Source: Silurus meridionalis
Taxonomy: Eukaryota > Chordata > Actinopteri > Siluriformes > Siluridae
Length of the DNA stretch: 64,000 nucleotides
Reading direction: 5' to 3'
Assembly (NCBI RefSeq): GCF_014805685.1
Contig: NC_060906.1
Location: forward strand, 16,142,164-16,206,163
A program made the position numbers and the translations under genes. The notes under the pieces are model-generated. The model made no database searches. It saw only the letters and a program-made list of their open reading frames with translations, and was not told the DNA's origin. The first letter of the stretch is position 1. Each line of letters starts with the position of its first letter. This document shows, in pieces, positions 58,061 to 64,000 of this stretch.

Positions 58061-61000
58061 AAACCAGCTAAAAAGCTGACATGTTCTTGCTTGCAATATT
58101 TCATTAACATTCAAAAGTCAGTTATGTAAAAATGTAGTGGGATTTAAACTGCGGCAAGGACAATAATGTTGCCAGTAGCGTTAAAATATAAAACACTAAG
58201 CTAAATGTGACAGCAAAACCCAAGGAGTGTTACATTAGAAGGCAAAACTCGAAAAGTATACAATAAATAATCTAGTTAACAGCTATGCATAGTGATAAAT
58301 CATGGTCAATAAAACTCTAATAAAAACATCCAAACAGTCAGCAGGACCTTTAGGGCTTGAATCTCTTGTTCTCTCTTACTAATACATTCAGGAAAAATGT
58401 TTTGCATGGTGCTTTGATAAAATTATGAGTGAGTGTATTATGAGTGCCAGGTTCTTTCTCAAACAGTACAGTTGTAATGTGTGAATTTGTTCATCAGCAC
58501 CAATCCTGGCTGGCAGTGTTGTTCTTAGCTGGATCACAACAAACCTCAGCCCACCACATTAATCACATTAATTGGTGAACGATGTCCGCATGGAATGGCT
58601 GGAAATAATTTGAGCAGTTGTGTCACACAGAGCTGTTTGTGCTATTGCAGGCTGTGTTTAGAGAATCGGTTCCCCTGGGTCACAGTGCTCACACTGGACC
58701 GTTTGTGAAGGCCCGTCTGTGATGGCCAGGATAACCCTGTCGACCCCAGTGCTCTCTCATGGGAGAGCAGGCTTCAGCAAGCTGATCCTACAGACCGAGA
58801 ACGTTGGGGGACGCAGGAAGCAGGAGTTTGGCCCTGTCTGACCTCGGCTCATTTTCCACTCTCTACTTGCTTTTCTCTTCTGAAGATTTCTCTCACTCTG
58901 CACTCCAGGGCTGATGAAGTGCTAGGTGACCTGTGTTCTCACTATGATGAGCGTGAGAGGAAGTCCATGGAACTGCCATCTCTTAAATCGCTAGTAAGAA
59001 GAAAAAAAACTTGCTACTGTGTTGAAAAAAGAACTAAAGAACTAAAGAAACTGGCTGACCTGCAAAATCAACTATGAAGCAGATTTCTATCTAAGACTGA
59101 ATACTGTGTGTGATGATCCTGTGAATGCTATTTATTCTCACATGCTGCTTGAACACTGATTCACGTGGCAGTCGCATACATCTGCGGAAAAGTAAGCTCA
59201 AAGCTGAGCCATCCTGAGGTTATTAGTAGGCCAAGCAGTGTGCAAACTGCAGCATTGCTGAAATGTGTATGGCAGACCCATTTGCAGGCATCATTAACAT
59301 GTCTGCTAGAGCAACCACACCAAAGTATGAACCTGCGGTAGGCAAAGCTGATCTGAAAGCAGTTCTTAAATCAAAATCCCATTATTTGCTCGCCTGCCAG
59401 CTTGTGGCACCACATGCTCCTACCGGGACGAATCAGACCCTAGTTCTTTTTCCTGCAACCTGATGTTTCTCAATTTCCTTCACTCCTTTCCTTCCAAGTA
59501 TGCCTCCTCCCTACCTTTCTTTCTCTCTGTAAACACCACAGGCACTGGTTTCCAATAAAAATCCAATGTAAATTAGCAGCTCAAAGTACCAAATTTACCA
59601 AATTGATCATTATCCAACAAAACAAGCCAGTTTCTCTGAAAACATCAGCTAGCTAGTTTAGCTTTCCAGATTAGACTATTTGATTGTTGATGTTCAGCTC
59701 AAGCAAAAAAAAAAGGCATTTTAGAAGAAATTAGAAACCAAGAAAATGTTCTTATCCTCTTCTCTTCATCTTTGTATTTTTGTAATTACTTCTCTTCCAC
59801 AGAGATCACTTTACCTGGAATTTTCAGTAAGAGTCTGGCTTTCTGCATGTTCTCCTAGGACACTTCATTCATTCTGTATTTAAGCAGAGCTGAAACCTCA
59901 TATTTTTCTTTTGTGGCACACTGTGTCGTTAGTCTTGGACAGCATAAACATTAAGTGAAGGAGAGGATATGAGACACTCCAAATACTGAACTGCAGTGGA
60001 AAAGCAAACGCGTTGCTTTGTGGTGTAGATTTTCGTTTTTCACACCTTGGCAGAATACACACTATCAGGACACACAAAATAAGCCTGATGCAGTTCTATT
60101 CCCAGAGCAACGGCAGACCTTTTGAGTCTCAAGTGAATGTCTCCAGTGAATGCATTTACAGGGGAAATATTTAAATGTCTAGCTTTGACCACCGAATGAT
60201 GTCTGACGTTGCAAATAAAATTCACAGAAACTTAAACCTTGAGTCATAATAACACTCAGAGTGCGATCATAACATTATATTTACACCTCAAATACTGTAA
60301 CTTGCTTTATCATTAATGAAAGAAAAAAAAATCTAATATGCGTATATGGAGCAGCACTGGGAAGTAAGCTTCCCTGTATTGAGTTTGTGTTGCATCACTT
60401 AAGTTTTAAAAGATTTTTTCCTTGAGGTAGGGCTTATTTTAGTCTTTAATACAAAACAGTTCCTCCATAATTTCTAAATCGTAGTTTCTGCATCATGTGG
60501 TTTGTGTATACCGGTAGCTTGTAATATACTTTGCAGTCCTGCAGGCAGTGTGATTAAAATGCAGAGTGTATAGTTGGTTCTGAACTAAAACAGTGAGAAA
60601 TTCTGAACATGTGTATAAAGTAATGTTATAACTAGTAATACATAAAACAAACAAGGCCTGTCTCTATGACTCAGATTATTCATCTTTTTATGCACTTGTT
60701 CTGCTTTGGATTTTGTGCAACAACTTTTCAATAACAAACCATAGAAACACACAATGAACATACTAAAAATATTAGTTTCATATTACACTAAAATGTTTTA
60801 AATAGGAGCTACCAGGCCTATAATCTCAAACAGAATGGAATGTCTGTTATACTGCCTGATTGAAAAAGATTTTGTAGCTCCTCTGATCCCTTACATGTGT
60901 ACATGCTGATAAAATAAATGTAATTTGGTGGTGTTGATGTTCCCAGATCATAGACCACAAAATACTTCAGATATAAAGAATTCATCATAGAAGAACCATC

Positions 61001-61312
61001 ACACTCTGCACCCTTAGAACCATTTTGTTTATGGCAGATGTTGCACCTAACAGGGGGTAGGAGCAAGTTTTAAGCTTGAATTATGTTATATGTAGTCTGT
61101 AAACTTGAACACAGTGGCCATTTGTGTTTAATCTAGGTTATGACAGTGATTCTGCTGGTGCAACCTGCTGCTAACCAAATTACGCTGCTCTCAGCCACCT
61201 ATGAACATTAGGACAAAGTTTTGCTTCTGCTGTTACACTTGCAATGAGCTTTACAATAACCCTACTGTGCCCATATAACCTCCTGGAGTGTAGAAAATGT
61301 CACATGATAACA
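58061..61312. other. Gene-free stretch, nothing recognised
   Basis: 58480-58980 is markedly less AT-rich than its flanks and unique. Words such as GTAAACACCACAGGCACTGG (59530) recur in altered form near 61579. No coding gene recognised; the open frame at 59263-59463 has no domain. Confidence 0.5.
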
Positions 61313-61358
61313 CAGAGAGAGAGAGAGAGGTAGAGAGAGAGAGAGAGAGAGAGAGAGA
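61313..61358. repeat. (GA)n microsatellite
   Basis: A GA run with one GGTA interruption. Confidence 0.95.
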
Positions 61359-62127
61359 TTGGTGTATATTGGACATGTCACTCACAAGTGTTATCTGAGA
61401 ATGAGTCTGTGGTGATATTTTTCAGGCTTGGGGGCAGGGAATCATACTGTTTACCTTAAACCTTCTCACAGACACATTAAGCCTCAAGTGCCCAAATCTT
61501 CTTTGATAACACAGACAGGTTTCTCTATGGGTCAGCAGCAACAACCGATGCAGCAAGGAAGGAAGATTAGCTCAGCTGCAAACACCACAGGCACTCGTAT
61601 ACAATCCAATCTAGTGGAAGATAGCAGCTCTGTCTTCCCAAGCCACCAGAAGACAGAGTAGCTTGTGCATGCATTGTTCAGTGAAATAATCATTAGCTAA
61701 GTTAGCTAGATTGCTAGATAACGGAGCTAGCCAGGTTTCCTAGCAAACCACATTTTAAAGTCACAAAATTTGCCTCCCCAGCTCAAAATAGCTATGGCTT
61801 ACATTGTCAATTCATTTAAAATATTATGTTTGAAATATTGTTTATCGTGATTTATTCATTATATCCATTAGTTTAGAAGAAGAAGCAAATTGCTGTGTCT
61901 CATGCCACTTCATTCCAAGGGGACAAATGTATCCCCTTGGAATATTCCACAAGTTACAAATTCAACAGAAATTTTCTTAAGATCATGGGAAGATATTTTT
62001 CTATATTTTTTCTTTTCTTTCAATGATAGCTGATGTTGATTGATCCCATTTGGAAAGTACAACAATTTTACCCAACTTAGATTAGAGATGATTATAAAGT
62101 AAATATTTAAAAATATCTAAAACAGTT
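61359..62127. other. Gene-free stretch containing a perfect hairpin
   Basis: Holds the inverted repeat at 61912-61943. Several TAGCTAG-type words cluster at 61695-61735. The open frame at 61428-61661 has no recognisable domain. Confidence 0.5.
61912..61943. repeat. Perfect 12-bp inverted repeat with 8-base loop
   Basis: ATTCCAAGGGGA at 61912-61923 and TCCCCTTGGAAT at 61932-61943, separated by CAAATGTA. It would form a stable stem in single-stranded DNA or RNA. No T run follows, so it is not a terminator, and the stem is short for a microRNA precursor. Confidence 0.93.
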
Positions 62128-62410
62128 CTAGCACTGTCCCTGTGCACAAAGTGAGCTCCAGTAAGACATGGCTTGCCAAGTTTTGAAGTGGAAAAACTTA
62201 AGTGTCCTGGACAAAACGTATAAGAGATTTGGGATGAACTAGAATGCTGACATCAGTACCTGACCTCACATGCTCTTGTGCCTGAATGAGTAAATCCCCA
62301 CAGCCCAAAATCTGGTGGAATTCCAGCAAAATAACTAAATCTGGGATGTGATGATCAGCAAGCATACACAAATGTCAGATGTCCACACTATAGGTCCAAC
62401 TTTTGGATGC
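62128..62410 (+). mobile_element. Tc1-like transposon relic (lineage D), C-terminal part
   Basis: The order CACTGTCCCTGTGCACAAAG (SxxPVHK region), AAGACATGGCTTGCCAAGTT, GATTTGGGATGAACTAGAAT, CTGACCTCACATGCTCTTGT, GTAAATCCCCACAG and TTCCAGCAAAATAACTAAAT follows the end of the lineage D transposase. A terminal-repeat remnant, GTCCAACTTTTGGATGCA, follows. Frames are broken and the 5' half is absent. Confidence 0.75.
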
Positions 62411-63576
62411 ACGCCAATTTGTAAACCACCCTTAAATATAAAAAAAATCCCCCAAGGAATACTTTTGTTTCTTAGACTTAGTTTGGTGACTTGTTTTGAT
62501 GCCTGGAGATCCATAAATGAAAAACCTCACTTGTATGTCGCTCGTCCTCTTGTGTACACTGCACACACTTAGCTGTGAATGCAGTTTTTTCAAGCAGAGC
62601 TGTGTACACAATCCTTATAGCTAGCCTGAATCTCAGACTAAGCAGGTAATGTTTCTTTGAAACTGTACATGTCCGAACACGCCACTTTGTTATGGTTGCG
62701 TGAGTTAGTGTGCATCGATGTCTGTGTGACTAAGCATGTGTTAATATCACAACTATGTGACTGTACCCTTACGAACAAATAAGATCTTCGTGCACAGTGA
62801 GGGAACGATATTTTTCTGTAGAAAGTATATCATAACCTGAGGTAGATATGAATGAGTTACGGTGTTGTCTAGGCTATATAGATATTCCAGATATTGAGAC
62901 CTTTAAGTACTGAGTTATTGCATTTTCAAGGCTCCAGGGAAGATTAAATAGCTATAATAAATAGACTAAATCTAGCCCTTGGTTGAGCAGCTTGCGATGT
63001 GCACACAATAAACCTAGCATCATGACTCAATCCTTCTTGTCATCTCAGACAATCGACTTTCTCATTGCATGTGTGCCACATGATCAAGGGAGCTGTGTGT
63101 ACTGTGCTAGAGGACACGTCTTTTGTCTTTGGAGTTTGGTTTAGTCTGGGTTTTTTTTTTTTAAACGCATGGGCTGTGCTCATATCACTTGTGGTTCAAA
63201 GTCACTATTGAGAGTACAGACATTAGAAACAAGTCAGAGAATAGTGCTGCCGCTCCTTTATCTCTCACTGATGCCTTTGACTTACATATACGACAATATG
63301 ATCCTGATCCCTTTAGACTGACACTAATGCTGCTGCTTGCTGTTGACCTTTAAGACTGTTCTTTACCATCACAGTAAACACGGTGATCAACATTACGCAT
63401 GACATTCTGTTCCTCACTGTGGACTGCCAGAAGAGCACAGGGAGCCTTAAGTGCAATTTATTTAAATCAATCAGCCTTATTAAGCCATCATTTATACCAT
63501 ATCAGACAGCATGTTTAAAAAAAACAGAAGACACATTAAATTGTATTAGTTGATACAACACACTATAGGACACCCC

Positions 63577-63577
<1 letters not shown>
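62411..63577. other. Gene-free stretch, nothing recognised
   Basis: Unique-looking sequence of mixed composition, no family or gene recognised. A T run lies at 63152-63162. Confidence 0.5.

Positions 63578-63657
<80 letters not shown>
63578..63657. repeat. (CA)n microsatellite
   Basis: A long CA run with one interruption near the right end. Confidence 0.97.
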
Positions 63658-64000
63658 GGGTGATGTGACAATTACATCTTATAACTTATATAATTGTTAT
63701 ATAATAATTATACAATTATTATGTCATACGGAATTGATATATCATTAAATATAATTCGAAGCAGCTGATTTATTGTTGAATTTTATACTGAATCTTGTAA
63801 TGTAAAACTGCAAAACTGTAAAAATCATTGTATCATATAATTATTATTATGTATTTTTTTACATGAAACAAAAATACAGATGTTAAATATATTTTGTAGA
63901 CTGTACATATTAAACATTATACAGGTTTATTAATAGTTAAACAGGTTTGATGCATTATTGTCATGCTGAAAAATAAATTATATATATTATATATATATAT
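63658..64000. other. AT-rich right edge
   Basis: Very AT-rich sequence with small self-complementary words such as ATAATTG...CAATTAT near 63690-63720, ending in TATATATAT. No gene or repeat family recognised. Confidence 0.6.

Noticed and set aside
61912..61943. MicroRNA precursor or terminator
   Set aside because: The stem is too short for a typical animal precursor and no T run follows; kept only as an inverted repeat.

Overview
The window looks like non-coding DNA from a teleost fish. It is AT-rich and dense in (CA)n/(TA)n microsatellites. It carries several lineages of dead Tc1-like DNA transposons, fish-type tRNA-derived SINEs and RTE-type LINE copies. The SINE and Tc1 repertoire resembles that of catfishes, but this is recognition from memory and not a test. 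I found no host protein-coding gene, no rRNA or tRNA gene and no CRISPR array. Every recognisable protein trace is a transposase or reverse transcriptase remnant. The window could be intergenic or lie within a very large intron.

Layout. 1-6.2 kb: three different Tc1-like elements (one running off the left edge, one complete at both ends at 1255-2714, one seated in a TA microsatellite from 4966), plus two SINE pieces. 8.1-8.8 kb: a repeat whose second copy lies at 37.3-38.5 kb. 9.9-13.6 kb: a dispersed fish repeat, a SINE, a Tc1 fragment and a second SINE family. 13.6-19.5 kb: mostly unique sequence with two self-complementary structures. 19,507-21,950: an RTE-clade LINE present from 5' end to 3' tail, flanked by a 17-bp target duplication. 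25.1 kb: a fifth Tc1 lineage. 30.2-31.4 kb: a local 240-bp duplication. 35.2 and 55.5 kb: two very short retroposons made only of the two ends of that LINE. 37.0-38.5 kb: a Tc1 relic beside a repeat that was itself hit by a 695-bp hAT-like element. 41,056-42,473: a 5'-truncated, nearly open LINE copy on the minus strand. 44.9-48 kb: a pentanucleotide satellite and two SINEs. 48-55 kb: mostly unique sequence with one GC-rich block. 56.0 and 62.1 kb: further Tc1 relics. The right end is an AT-rich tract after a long (CA)n.

How the parts relate. The RTE-clade LINE would encode the endonuclease and reverse transcriptase used in cis, and the short end-to-end elements look like its parasites. Each of the four insertions carries a target duplication (17, 12, 21 with one mismatch, and 8 bp). 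The same family therefore appears here as a complete but decayed copy, a truncated young copy and two non-autonomous copies. The Tc1 relics are all inactivated by frameshifts, stop codons or loss of catalytic segments.

The most interesting points are the 173-bp LINE-end retroposon at 55,524-55,696 with its matching copy at 35.2 kb, the nested hAT-like insertion whose uninterrupted relative lies in the same window, the duplicated 36-bp word that forms a stem-loop in one copy, and two strong perfect inverted repeats.
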